In this document: positions 49,437-62,900 of the stretch, piece after piece
Position numbering within the stretch: position 1 is the stretch's first letter
Layout of the letters: each line of letters begins with the position of its first letter
Source of the DNA: Beaufortia kweichowensis
Lineage: Eukaryota > Chordata > Actinopteri > Cypriniformes > Gastromyzontidae
Length of the DNA: 64,000 bases
Reading direction: 5' to 3'
Assembly (NCBI GenBank): GCA_019155185.1
Contig: CM032808.1
Coordinates: 6,066,716-6,130,715, forward strand
The notes under the pieces: model-generated
What the model saw: only the letters and a program-made list of their open reading frames with translations
Database searches by the model: none
Told to the model about the DNA's origin: nothing
Translations under genes and position numbers: made by a program

Positions 49437-51243
49437 ACTCAGAGCACTTTTAAGTCAACTGTTATGTCTTTGCATTACAATTAATGTTAAAATGTCAACA
49501 ATAAAGAGCATGTACTGTACTGTAGGATGGAATGAGTCTCAGGCAGGTCTGCTTAGATATGCAACAGATGTCTTCTTCTAAAGTGACTTCTCTATTAACC
49601 GTGAGGCTAAAGAGACAACCGGCTTTAGGGAAATTGTAATTGATTAAAAAAGCAATAGAGCTCAGCAGTCAATAAGGGCTGACACCTTTGTCATTGTGCA
49701 AGCGAACCTGCTACAGGCCTGTAATTAGACCATTCGCTTTCAACTTGAACACGTTTTCTAAAGATGTAAAAGAGGTCAGGCATGCTGCAAATGGGCTATT
49801 CCAGCATTATGAATGTTAAAAGATTGGAAATACGAATTCTCACAGAATGTGTAAATTAGTAATTTATTGACCCGTCTGTTTATGTAATACTAAACACCTG
49901 TTTGGAGACATAAAAAATATTAGTCTATGCATGAGTTGTGCATATAAATATATAATGGATGTGAAAAAATCAAACACGTTTTTGAGAGGCAACATACTTT
50001 GTAAGATCTGTGAATTAAAATGTACCAACCAGAAGCAATAATACCAAACAAATGGAGAAGAGATGATTCTTTAAAGAACATAAAATATTAAAATAATTTT
50101 AATTTTAATTTCATGTGCCCGAGGAATATGGACTGTTATGGATGTGACAACTGTAACAACAGCACTTTACCTGACCATGAAAATCATGATTTAAACGCTC
50201 AAAAAAATCAATATGATGAAAACTTTTTTCACGATGAGATGCCTTTGGAGGCACATCTGCAAAATATTACATGCTTAATTATTCTTTTAGTAAATCATCT
50301 TTGGTATGATTTGTCATCAAATTTAAGGCAGGAAATAGGCATTTCATTGAACACTACTAAACCAATATTTGTTATAGATGTAAACTATAGAATAAAGTCT
50401 ATTTATACGCATTGAGAAGCACAAGGTAAGTGATCATTTGCACAGCCCCAGTGGCAGATGTCAGAGACTATAGCACCAATCACGTCAACGGCAAAGAGAG
50501 GTGATTTCTTTCTCTTTTTTGTTCTTTGAAACAACAACGTTTCAGAGAAGACATGTGAGAGGGGTCATTTTAAAATGAGATGGCTGATGTCAACATAATG
50601 CTATATGTTCTCAACCTGTCTGCAAATCTGCTAAACTGATAAAAATGGACTGTTTAATTATCAGTAAACAACATCACCATGACATTTCCATATTTGGTCA
50701 TATGAAGATAAAATGAACTTCAAATGACTTCTTTAGTGATTCAGTGAAACCAGGGTGCCTGCGAGGCTGTGACCTTCATTATGCCTGCAGTGTTTACAGA
50801 AAATTCCAGAGGAAAATGACTGTATACTGTAGGTAAAATAGTCTGGATTTAGGCAAAAGTTCATATTAAAACCTTTAATAATACAGACTACAAATCTGAG
50901 CTCAGTTCTTGACGTTGTTGAGATTTCGTTTGAAAGAAACACTGATAGAAATTTGTAATTTTTTTATTCTTTTTCTGGTGCAAAAATATCTGACACTTTC
51001 AACTTTCAGCAAGTTTTTAGATGATACATGTGGAGGGATCATTTTAAAATACAAGTGAAGAGTCACATGGGAGAAAGCAGACTAATGGCTGATCACCATG
51101 TTGTTTTGAGTCTTTGGATCTGTGCCAGCAGACAATGGCAATTCTTAAATTGTGTCCTTTGAAACGCATGAATCATTTTGATTAATAATATCTCGTCCTT
51201 GTAATAATCTAATTTCATCGGGAGCTGACGCAGCTTGTATTAA

Positions 51244-51582
51244 CCTGTTAGCTGTCACCGTTCCTCAGGAGGGACACCTATGTTATTTCCCTATTCACTT
51301 GAATATTTCATTGTTGAATTTTAATCTAATCATGACAAACTAAAAATTGATGGAAAGGTATAAGACTCAAGATGAAATATTTGACAAATTTTCATAACAA
51401 TAAACATAAACAAAAAAAATTAAAAATGTTAACGTTACTGTAATTTATAAAAATGCCAAAAATGAAGAAAAAAAAACATTCTAAAAAGACTTAAAAAATA
51501 TTAAATATCTTAAAATGAAAAAATGTGGTTCAGCAGTGCATTTCCATGTGTATACTCAATTTCTGCTGTGACATTTATCAGG
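51244..51582 (+). mobile_element. TTAA-flanked MITE, family 1, copy C (most complete)
   Basis: 339 bp between TTAA at 51240-51243 and 51583-51586. The left end CCTGTTAGCTGTCAC and right end (inverted) CCTGATAAATGTCAC form inverted repeats. It has no coding capacity. A TTAA duplication with CC-starting ends suggests mobilisation by a piggyBac-type transposase. Confidence 0.7.
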
Positions 51583-51772
51583 TTAAAGACAATCAACAAT
51601 ACATTGGGAGGAAAAACTTGTTTCATCTTTTTGATTATAATTTATTGTATCAAATCAGTGAAAATATTGACTATTGATTACATTTTGTAAGGTATAAGAA
51701 TAAGGACATCTTTACATATTTACAAAGTAATAACACTTGTAATGTGGGCTAAACTTTTTCATAATTTTTTAA

Positions 51773-52080
51773 GATGTTACCTGCCACCGTTCCATTTACT
51801 TTTTTTTATTTTTTCATAGTTAAATTTTAGTCTAATCATGACAAACTAAAAATTGATGGAAAGATAAAAAGACTCCAGATAAAATAATTGTCTAATTTTC
51901 ATAAAAATAAACATAAACAAAAAAATAATAATTAAAAAATGTTAATGTTACAGTAATTTATAAACATACCTAAAATGAAAAAATTTTTTTAGAAGACTTA
52001 AAAATGTTTGAAAAAAATATATTATATCTAAAAATATATTTTTATGTGTATACTTAATTTCGGCTGTGACAGTTATCAGG
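51773..52080 (+). mobile_element. TTAA-flanked MITE, family 1, copy D
   Basis: 308 bp between TTAA at 51769-51772 and 52081-52084, same orientation as copy C and only 190 bp from it. The right end, inverted, is CCTGATAACTGTCACAGC. The left end is diverged (GATGTTACCTGCCACC). Confidence 0.68.
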
Positions 52081-52084
52081 TTAA

Positions 52085-55000
52085 TTTCTTATTATTTTGT
52101 TATTGCAACAAAAACCAAACATCACTAAGTGCACTTTTAAAATGCCAGTTATGAATTTAATTGTAACCTATTTTTTCCAACTACCTACTGTTAATCCTGT
52201 TTAAAGCAAGATTCAGACATATTGATGAAATGAGAATATTCTCCTTCCTTATTCTTCTTTTTGAAATCCACAGTAGGTATGAAGCTTTAAAGTACAGTCC
52301 TCTGGGTGTGTATGATATACGACTTGCACCAGTTCAAAAGTCTTGTTTTTAAATCCCTACACAAAGAGAATCACATCCCCACTGCTAATGATACTCCTTT
52401 TCTCTCTCTTTCTCCTCTGTATTCTCCATGCTGGGGAATTCATTGAGTCACTTAGGACGAGACTGTCTTTCAAGTGAACTTTTTCCAGGTTTCTGAGAGT
52501 GAATCTCAAATAATGAAAAGTGGCATGCTGAAGCCTACATGCTGATTAAAACCACTTTCATCTGATTCATATTGTTTCTTCATATTTCTGTGAAAAGACA
52601 TTAAACATGCGCAATGTGAACATTAAATCCATGGTTTATTTTCATTTGATAATTATATAAATTATGACAATGTAGCAAAGTATGCTTTTGTTCAGCCTGA
52701 AAATTCTCTTGACATATCTGTTTGTGCTTGCCAGATTTAGGTAATAGATTTTACTTGTTTTCTCTATTTTCTACAATTTGCATTTCATAATTATCTGACG
52801 GCAAAGGATTTTAACGGAGAAATTAACGGAATTCATAAACAACTATTTCTGCAGTTTGTGTCTTCATCTTGTGTATTTACTGTGGATTTTCTGTTAGCAG
52901 TGTGTCTGAAAACACCATGGACTACACCATGGAGTTCAACAAAACAGTTAAACAGTGTTACAAAATTGAGTTCCTTTACTGAGAAACATTGTAAACTTTA
53001 CATTTAGAGTACTATAGCTCGAGGGCTTGCAAGATTATGTTTGCAGGTTGTTTCAGGAACATTAGCCAGGTCTTTTGTACTGTATTTTCAGTAATGAAAC
53101 AAGGTATTTTCTGCAGTTTGTGTTGACTTAAAGTTGCTTGCCATAATACTTCAACCTCTCACCCACCTGAGCAAAAAATATTCTCTAATGCAGAGATTTA
53201 AAGTGACAGTTTATCACTGATCTCAGGAGCATCTGTTTGTGTGGGCCAAATGATTGTGTGATTGTGTCCAGTACCAAGGCAATGTCTATAGAGACGGCAT
53301 GGAGAGACAGATTGCATTTCTGTTAGATAAGACCATTGACGGAGGAAAGATGTGAGAACAGCAGCTTTAAAAATGACAAAATTATTATACTAGTGGATTA
53401 GCGATGCTCATATATTTTTTAACGTAACAACAAATATTACTTTAAACATTAAAGGCAGAGTCACTCCAAAACAGTCTTCAATAAAAGGATAAATGCTAAA
53501 AATGCGAAAGCGGTCTGAAAACATTAAGAATTGTAGGCTGTAAAATGAACACATGTTTGTATGATACTAACATTGTTTTGGGGTGTCATATAAGCCCATT
53601 ATACAGTATGTACCATAAATATCACATGCAGCTTTGTGTAATATTACTGGCTATGTTATACACTTAATGGTTTGTATTTACCGTATTGTATAGGCAGACT
53701 TGGCTACAACTATGCTACTCAAAATCCTGGCTAAATATAAAATATTGTATGATTACAATTGTAGCTTTAAACCACATAAACAGAAAAAGATTTAAAGCTT
53801 AAAACATTTTTCTTGAGTAAAACAGAATTGTGTTGTACTATTTCTGCAATAAATCACTTAATAAATTAGGGGGTGACAATAAATCACTCCCTAATGGGTG
53901 ATAAGCCAGTTTTTTTAGACAGAATTGTCTGATTTTCAGTGGTCCCACAACTGGTTCTTGCTCCCCCACAACTGGTTCTTGGTCTGTGCCACCCCATTTA
54001 AAAAAATGTCCTACTTTTAACTTTTTTAATTTTTGTCCTACTTTGATGCGTCTTTCCGAACTTGTTAATTTTTAATTGAGAAGATTTTTTATGATACAAA
54101 CTAGAACTGCTAGTCTCCTGGAATCTAGAAATGTAGTTTGTCTTGTAGGATACGATCAGGGTTGATTTTATTACAAAAATATATTTTATATATAATATAG
54201 CCTCTGCCATAATACCAAAAGATAATGTTTTTTTGCAAAGTATAATTTAAACACATTCTCTTTCTTTAAAACAACAATTTTTATTAGTATGTGTATTGAT
54301 CGAATCCTTGATATTTGCTAACATTATCCTGTACCAATTGAGCTACTGGAACACAACATTAAATGTATATTATTCACTATTCACATACACACTTCAAAAT
54401 CCACCAGATTGTGAAATTAAAATGGTTTGTGAACAGAACTCAGGTTGACTAGACTAGCAAGTCTGCTGACACCTCTTGGTTATTTATATCATCCTATCAT
54501 GCATCTATTCATATGTGGGTGTTTAAATCTGTGTGCTGTCAAACTCCTTTAGTTGCTGAAGACTTCACAGAAACCTTCCAATGATCTTCAACAAGCTTGT
54601 GTTGATGCTTTTAATACCTTACTTTGCAGCTAGTTCAAAAAGATTAACCTATACTAGTCCTTATTACAAACCTGATCCAAAATAAATTCCCAGGGTTTTG
54701 TTTCAGCTGTTTCCTGCATACCTGTATTTTTGCTTTGAGTGTGCTGTTGTCATGGCACATCACTTTTCACTTGATAGGTATGTGACACTGACTGAAAAAT
54801 ATATGAAAAATATATGAAACCTTGTATACCGCAGCATACTGTCCCGCACCTTTTCTATTGACCCATATGTGGAGTTCCTGGCTTTTCTGCATTCCCATAT
54901 GTGTAATTTCTGAGTTCCCTGATGAAACATATAGCAATCACTACCAAACCTTTAAAACCCAATACACGATTACAGCAGTTTTTCTGTCCATTCAGCAGTT

Positions 55001-57077
55001 GTCTGCCCATTTTAGTTATTTTGTACCTTGAACTTAAGAGTAAAAAATTCCCACTGTATCAAATTCAGTCCAATACTATATAATACTAATGTACACATAT
55101 GTAAATGTTTTGTAAAGTATTCAGCTAAAAATAATACAATAGCTGAGATGGCAAAGTTATATTTTTTCTGTGCTTTATTTCACCAAAGACAGAATAGTCT
55201 ACAGAAATTTGTAATATGGACCAAAGTCTGAGAACTGTGCCCGAGTATGATTGCAAGAACATAATTGGCAGTCTAAATTATATATATCTGTTTGAACAAG
55301 AACACAGTGTTCCTGACCACTTCTAATAACAACTGACACCATGGTACTGAGTGACCACAACTGTGACTTATGGCAATCAATATCATATCTGCTTTAGGCA
55401 GACTGTTTCATCATGTGGATTGTAAGTAAAGAAATTGCTATAATAATTTATTGCAGCAACCTCTCTGTACAAGACACAGTAGCGTAACAAATTCTTTGTG
55501 CAATATACCTACACTGCAAAAAACTATTCATTTTAATACATTTTATAAATAAACGTTAATAAAAAGCTCTTTAAGCAAACTGTTTAAAAACTATATTTGA
55601 ACATTTTATTTCTATTAATATAAAAAAGTACTAATTCACACACTAATTCGGTCACTACAGTAAGATTTCTATCAATTTCAGTCTCCATAACAAAACAAAG
55701 ATTATTTAAATATGAAATATTTTTGACATTATAGCTTGGGTCATTAGCGGCCTTATAACTTTAGATGTTAGATGTTGCGTTTCTGTTTTCTGTTCTGTTA
55801 ACAATAAATAAATATATACTAAGTCTATTTTTAAATAAAGGATGAGGATGGTGGTGGATAACTTTCCTGGGGTTTTAAAGATATTTGGTATGCGTTTAAT
55901 TCTGTTTTTCTCAGTTGCTTTGGTACATTTCATAAATAAGTAAGTGAATTTCTTTTACAAACAGCACCATATAATGAATTACATGTAAAATCTTGTAACT
56001 TGCTCAATATCTCTAAATTAATTCATTTATTTACTCTACAAAAAACCTCTACAAAATGATTGCCATAAGACTACTTGTGAAGTAGAAATACAAAATTTAT
56101 AACTCCAGTCTCTAAATTCCTCATCATTTCCGGAGTCTTATCTATAATTGATACATCTCAAGTATGACTCCATCTATGCAAAAACTGTTATTGCACAGTC
56201 CAAAATTTACACTTTGAATAATTGAACTCAAACATAATTTTTAACCATAGATATTCATGATGTTTAAAACGTACTTGATAATATTTTAACCCATCCACTC
56301 GAAATTCATACATCCATGTTACAGGGTTGAATAAAAACTGTGGTGGAGTTACAGAAAGACTATCGTTTCATCATACATGTTTAAGAGAGCTTTACACCAC
56401 AGGTCAGATACGTGGTCTGATACATAAGAAATTCAGCGTGCACTGGGGTGTGCATTCAATCAAACGCCTGTCGGTAGTCTCAGCTGTTATTACACCTGCA
56501 CTGAACCATACTCTATTCAAGTGTGTGAAGGATGTCATCATAACACATTGTGTGCTTTCAAAATTATGATTCTTCAAACATGTATTGAAAAATGACAGAA
56601 AAGTCTTTATTAGTCCTTAGCATTGTTTTTGTGTTGCAAATATGTTCTGATTCAAGTTTTTAAAATGTGTTTATGTGATAAGAATGATATGCCTTCTTGT
56701 CCCCTTAACCCACTCATACAATCCATTCTGATCCCACCTCATCCCACTCATGTTTCTTTCATCCCATTCGAAGAAATCAGGGGCTGTCAGTAGGATAAAG
56801 TGCAAGGACACTACACCAATCAGTCTCACAGAGACTATTCATCTCTTTCTCGCTCTGCCTCTCTAGAAATGTCTCAATAACAGGATTCATCACATTTCGA
56901 CATATGACACGAATCTCCAGTATTCAGTCTTCTGAATGAATCCTCATTTCTAAAATTGAATTTAAACATACCTATTTTACCTCTTTGTTGCATTAGTCAC
57001 AATAATGAGAGAGGGTCCATTTTAACTGGGATCAGTAGTGTTAAAATGTACCATTTTTCACTTCAAACATTCTGTCC
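52085..57077. other. Gene-free stretch
   Basis: AT-rich with no exon recognised. It includes a short tandem duplication of CCCACAACTGGTTCTTG-type sequence (53943-53987) and a SINE head remnant at 54299-54352. Confidence 0.5.
54299..54352 (-). mobile_element. SINE tRNA-head remnant
   Basis: On minus, CAGTAGCTCAATTGGTACAG (A-box like) followed by GGATTCGATC (B-box like). No tail was found. Confidence 0.5.
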
Positions 57078-57081
57078 TTAA

Positions 57082-57388
57082 AGGGATAGTTCACCCAAAA
57101 ATAAAAATGATGTCATAATTTGTTCATCCTTATGTCATTCAAACCCTGTATATGATTTTTTTCACTTGTGGAACACAAAAGAAGATATTTTGCAAATCGC
57201 TGGTTACCGGCACCCATTGACTTCCATTGTACCTTGTATGCATATTATGAAAGTGAATGGGTGCCGGTAAGCAGTGTTTTGAAAAATATCTTCTTCTGTG
57301 TTCTGCTGTTTGAAAGTCAAACGGGTTTGACATGACATGAGGGTGAGTAAATAATAAAATCATTTTTATTTTGGGGTGAACTATCCCT
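57082..57388. mobile_element. Intact MITE, AGGGATAGTTCACCC family, with TTAA duplication
   Basis: 307 bp between TTAA at 57078-57081 and 57389-57392. The terminal inverted repeats (AGGGATAGTTCACCC, continuing to about 30 bp) differ at only one position. A second inverted pair, GGTTACCGGCACCCATT and AATGGGTGCCGGTAA, lies inside, so the whole element can fold back. It is non-coding. Confidence 0.85.
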
Positions 57389-57392
57389 TTAA

Positions 57393-59740
57393 AGTCTTTA
57401 AAGAGTCTTTAGCAAAACACACATTATGTTACAGTTACTTTCTGGACATAAAAAAATCTCACACGAAAAGATGATATGTAGTAATTCAGTTGATATTTAA
57501 ATCTGTAACTTCATTCTACAACATTTGTGCCTGTATGTATGAATTGTTTGCTTTATTAAAACTTTTATGGAATATATATTTAATCATATGTATGATTATA
57601 TAGTCAGAGCTTTCTAAACCCAATAGCGTTTGAACTGAATCTTAGATTTACATTTAAGAAGCAACGACCCAGACAAAACACATGCTCGATTAATGACTTG
57701 AGATGCACTTTCCATGACAATCTAACGATATCTCACCATCTCCCAGCACTATAAATCATCCCATCATTTCATCCATCTGCAGTCAGGGTCATTCAATTTC
57801 AACAGGCCTTGGTGTCAATTGAAGCCTCTCCATTTGGAGTGTGCAACGTGCACTCTCTCCCATCACATCTGCAGTATGACTTGTTATGGATTACAATATT
57901 CTTGCTTGCTTGTTTACAGATGCCCAGGACAATCGTAACATTTTACACTGTCTTTACACTACTTACTACTTACTATTAAGTAATCATAACTTAAAAGATA
58001 CAACATAAAAACATACATTTGCAACACATGCAAACGTTTTACATTAAAAAGGCGGATGTAAAAAACAAAGTGCTGCATAAGAAATAGCATCAGAGCTTAT
58101 CATCAGTGCAAATACCATTTACTTACTTTTTTTTTTTTTTTTAGAAAATATTAAGTACTAGTGTATGTAGTATTATTATTTTGCATTGTACTGCCCCCTG
58201 CTGAACACACAGAGCTGTACAGCGCTATTTTTGTGCATATGTTAGAGAATGTTACACATTTGATAAAAAGTAAGTTTGCTTTGCAGTCATTATTGCCAAA
58301 TTTACTGTTGTTAAGTGTGACTTTCTTCCACTAAAATTAAAATGCAAACCGTCTTCACACCTCCAGTTCCTTGTACAAAGTAACAATAAGTAAACAAAGA
58401 TATATAAAAATATTTGATCTTTCTGATTTATGAAATTTGAAATGATCACGAGACAAAAGGGATCATTTCAGATTTTAAACTATTTTAAATGCAGAAAGAA
58501 ACAAACCATATAATTTTTGTTGTGATAAATAAGGAATATAAAAAACTGCACAATAAAAATATATAACAACTAACTAATCAAACAATTTAATAAAAATGTT
58601 TGTAACATTTTAAGCTTATCTGAAAAAAAACTCAAAAATAATTTTCGTACAATAGTGTAAGCACTATTTATTTACGAGCAAGAGCTTACATTTAATTATG
58701 GGAAGATGGGTTCGCCTAAAGTTGATGATAAAATGCACTCATTGCAAAAGTCACTTAAGCTTCTAAACTGTAGAGGGCAGCAGAGATGCTTATGTTTTAT
58801 TATTTATTTATTTTATTTCATATGTCATTAGTTGTTTAAAATTGTTTCCTCTATTATACAGTTTTATCAGCAATATCAGTTTTAAACATCCATGTCATGT
58901 GATCCAATCCACTACAGCATTCTTTGCAGCTGATATTATTTACAGTTTTAGATGTAGCTTTCTTAACCACTATAATTTGTTACAGATAGATATGTAATTT
59001 ATATTAAAGTTACAAAATGTCTTGCTTTCTAGACCCAATCATTAAAAAAAGAAAAAAGCCACATCCCATAATTTTCTCATTCATTTTAGAAATATGTCAA
59101 AATAAATAAAGTTGGTCGGTTAACACTTTTTGGTTTTAATGTGTGTAAATTACACTTGTTTCTATTAGGCAAAATATTAATTAATTCCTATTTTGATGTT
59201 ACGTAATCCTTGAGAGCCTCTCTGTCTGTATATACTGAATAATCTTTATCTGATGGCTGTCTGCTGTCCCATGTTTTCATGCCGCAGCACCATTTGGCTC
59301 AGTAGAGCAAAGACTTCAGGTGCGAGTTTCATTTCTACTGCTGCAGTAATCATAACATGATTTTACTATTCTGCAAATATAGAACACTACACGACACATG
59401 CCAAATCTGGTCACGCTAGGAGATACTGTAGTTAACCAATTTTGCAGAAGCTATACAGGTATGGAGTCAGTCCAAGGTAGACACTCAAAATGTATAGTGT
59501 TTATGTAGTCAAATACATGGATGGTATTTTTGACAAGATGTGGGATGTGTGTTGATTTGATCTTCTTGTGCTCTTTCAAATGGCATATCAATCATAATTG
59601 AGAAACGCAGGATAGAAATTGTAGAGAAGGTATGTAAATCTATGAAAGTAAACCGAATGTACAACACACTTTGCAATGTATATTTTGTTCGGTTTAGCAA
59701 CGGTGAGGCCGGTGAGTTAAACACCTGCAATTAACTTTCT
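57393..59740. other. Gene-free stretch
   Basis: AT-rich. A tRNA-like A-box sequence (TTTGGCTCAGTAGAGCA, 59292-59308) may be another SINE head. Nothing else was recognised. Confidence 0.4.
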
Positions 59741-59741
59741 T

Positions 59742-59922
59742 CTTAGGTTAAAAAAATAAGATATTTTGAAAAAGGTCTATACAATGTAAGTCAATGGGGG
59801 CCAGTGTTACCAAATATATTCTTTTGTGTTTTGCAGAAGAAAGAAAGTCATACATCAGGTTTAACACAACAGTGAGTAAATGATGTAAAAATAATAATTT
59901 TGGGGTACGTTATCTCTTTAAA
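59742..59922. mobile_element. AGGGATAGTTCACCC-type MITE relic, right half
   Basis: AATGTAAGTCAATGGGGGCCA, CAGAAGAAAGAAAGTCATAC, GTGAGTAAATGAT and TTTTGGGGTACGTTATCTCT are family landmarks. The left end is absent. Confidence 0.6.
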
Positions 59923-59924
59923 AT

Positions 59925-62900
59925 TGTGTTTTGATGTCATTCTTATACATTTTTAATAGTTCACAAAATATCCAAAAGTCATTATTTACTGAAAGTTTCA
60001 TCACTGTGATTTGTTATCATTTATTTATCATGATTGTAATCAATTATTAAGGTTCCATAACTACATGTGAGATCATAACTCATCACAGAAGTCGCTTCAA
60101 AAGATACAAGTAGACACTTTGTCAAACATTCCTCATGCTTTCAATTCAGCTATAAAGGATGCGTGCCATGACATTTTCTTCTTTCCAATTTTAGCAGGCA
60201 ATACGCTTTGAAGAATATTGTATATGGGTGAACACAGCCAGACAGGACTGTGTTTTATCCCGTGTGAATGAGAGGGTTTCTGTTTTCTCTCAGTATGCTC
60301 TTGGGGTCAAATGGAAGCTTTATAAAGACACATACACTAAGACATTGCCTTATAAGCAATTACACTACAGATTCTGTTGAACACAGAAGCCATAACATAC
60401 ATTTATTTTAATCATGTACAGAGCAAATTGTAGAGATGTAAATGTTAGAGAAGTGTACACGACTGAAAGGATTTTGTGGGAGTCAAAGAAAAAATATTAA
60501 TTGATGCAAAACAGCATCTTTCTCTTCCCAAAAAATGCAAAAGTTCTTCCCAGCAAAAGTTCGTGCATCTGTGTATTTTTATGTTGTATTAATACACAAA
60601 CTCTCTTAGAGGAATTACTACAATGTCCCAATAGTATCTTGAGGGAAAACTTGTCACAGACCCTAAAAAAAACCACTTCCTGGAGCAATTCCATATTTCT
60701 CCAGGATAAATGCTATATGTCATAAAATTGTTTCTTAAAGGAGTTTACTGTATAAGAAATGCATTGACGTCAACAACCAAACATCTCTGATTTACAGTAT
60801 AGATGCTGCCAGAATTTTGGAACTTTCTTCGAAACTCTGATAAGCACAGTTTTTATAAACAAACAATCACTGCAAGCAATCCGCATGAGCTTGTGTCCAC
60901 CCATAAACCAGTAAAGAAGATCTGCCCTGTCCCAAGTTAGTATCACTCTATCTATGACTTTAGCGTACTGTGGAATCGTCTTCTGGGATGGAAATTAATG
61001 AAGCTGACTTATCCTTGCAAGTTGTTTAGATGAGCTCGGTACAAGTGTGAGATAGTCTAAATATAAAATCCATCAGCCGGCTTGCCTAAGACATTCCACA
61101 TTTTACTTACCATGAACACACCCTCCAAGAATTCATTCTCCATTAATTCATCATTTCCAAACCAACAACATAATTTCATCTCCAGCCGTATCCATAGGCA
61201 ACTCTCTCCTAATTACCCTCATGTACCTACAGAAGCAAAGTAATTTGCTATTAAACGAATAATAAATTGGCAAAATGTCCATCAAGAAATCCATCTCAGT
61301 CATCGCCTATGAGATAATCTTAGATGCAGGTATTATTTGATGTGAAAAGCTGAGAGCGCTCTGGCCTCAGGGACTTGGGAACATGTCCTTCTAACGGGAT
61401 TATTGAGAGGTGAGCGTTGTGTCACCGTTGGATAATACCTTGTGAATGGCTCAGTCAATCTTTCTCTGACATTGACTGCCAATCGTAGCACCTCAGGACT
61501 CTCATAACTGCTTTAATGGCCTATGTGGCTGCATTCATCATTTCCTTTATTCAAGGAATTCGGCTTGATTCCGGCTCAATGTTTTTACTATTGTTTTGAT
61601 TGTTTGGTGTTATCCTGATTCCGTCAAATATGCAAATTACTTTTCGCATTGTATTATTACTGGGTCTGAACCGCTGTACATTTGCATTGTTGATATAAGC
61701 ATTACTGGCTGCTGTTTGTTACTGTAACTAGGCAACACCTCAGGAGGACAAGATGTCAGTGTTATTTAAGCATTTGTCTCTTCGGGTTTGTTACGTAAAC
61801 TTTGCACAGCACAGAATGGAATTTAAGTTTGTCTGGCGCAAGTGCATCGCAAGAGATGGGGAACAATATGAGCTCTCCAAACGGAATTTTTGGAAGGCGA
61901 GCATCATTGGGACATAGCTGGAAACATAATCTAGTCTTATATTATTTTCCATACACATTATCACTTAGATATACAGTAAGATGGTACACTCCAGAATGTA
62001 TTGGGTTGTTTTTAACCTACAGCCGGGAAAAATACAGACAGAACAAACTGCTGGGTTATGAATTAACCTTTGCTGGGTTGCTCATAATACCCAACCATGT
62101 TTTGAAAATAATCATTTTACAGTGTAGTTTTTGCATAACCCATTGAAATAATTTAACCTCAATTATTTCTTCCAGACATTAATGAAATAAACAAAAGTTT
62201 CCATTTTTTCTTACTTAAAGTCTACTGTGTCTCATATATTTCTCTGCAGAAAATGACCCAGAAATCTCACAAATCATGTGACCCTGTCTGTAAAAACCCA
62301 GCTAAAGTTTTTTTTGTGATTACTGTTTTCTACACAAAATCATCCTACATAATGTAAAGAACATTCCTTGAAAATATAACCTTGATATCTTTGAGAATAT
62401 ATTATATATATATTGAGAAAGGCCATGTCAAAGATTGAATCATAGTGAAATTAATAGTTCAAATCAAATTAAATATCTTAAAATTAGATTTTTGCTGTGC
62501 ACAGAGAGGGAGACGCGTTTGAAGCTGAACAAAAAATGTTCTCAAAGTTTCTCATACAATGATTTTAGACACGCGTTGGTTCTATTTTATGTCATAAACA
62601 CCACAAAAAAGCCATAGTTAAACTAGTAAAACCTTTCAAAGCATTTGCAAGTAAACAATAAATAAAATATATCGTTAATAACAAATAATAGCGAACTTTA
62701 GAAATGGAAATGTGCGGATTTTAGGTGGTTTATTGCATGTATTCGTGCTGATATTACAAAAATATTTTAATAAAACGAATTAGACTACATAAAGCATAGA
62801 CAGTTTGTTAGTTAATGTTTATAATACTTTATTGTGATTTTGTCCATCTCTGCAAATACGAATATTTACATTGAAAAAGAAACTGAATGCATTCTGGCCA

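Larger units (their letters stand above)
45392..51239. other. Gene-free stretch with retroposon pieces
   Basis: No exon was recognised. It holds SINE pieces at 46303-46350 and 47897-48042, a perfect hairpin at 46349-46382, and a TAATA-rich tract at 49376-49436. Confidence 0.5.

Noticed and set aside
50113..50415. 100-codon plus frame with several Cys at its start
   Set aside because: No recognisable domain, and the composition is typical of AT-rich non-coding DNA.
61802..62146. 114-codon plus frame
   Set aside because: Its second half runs through a common palindromic fish repeat, and no family is recognised.
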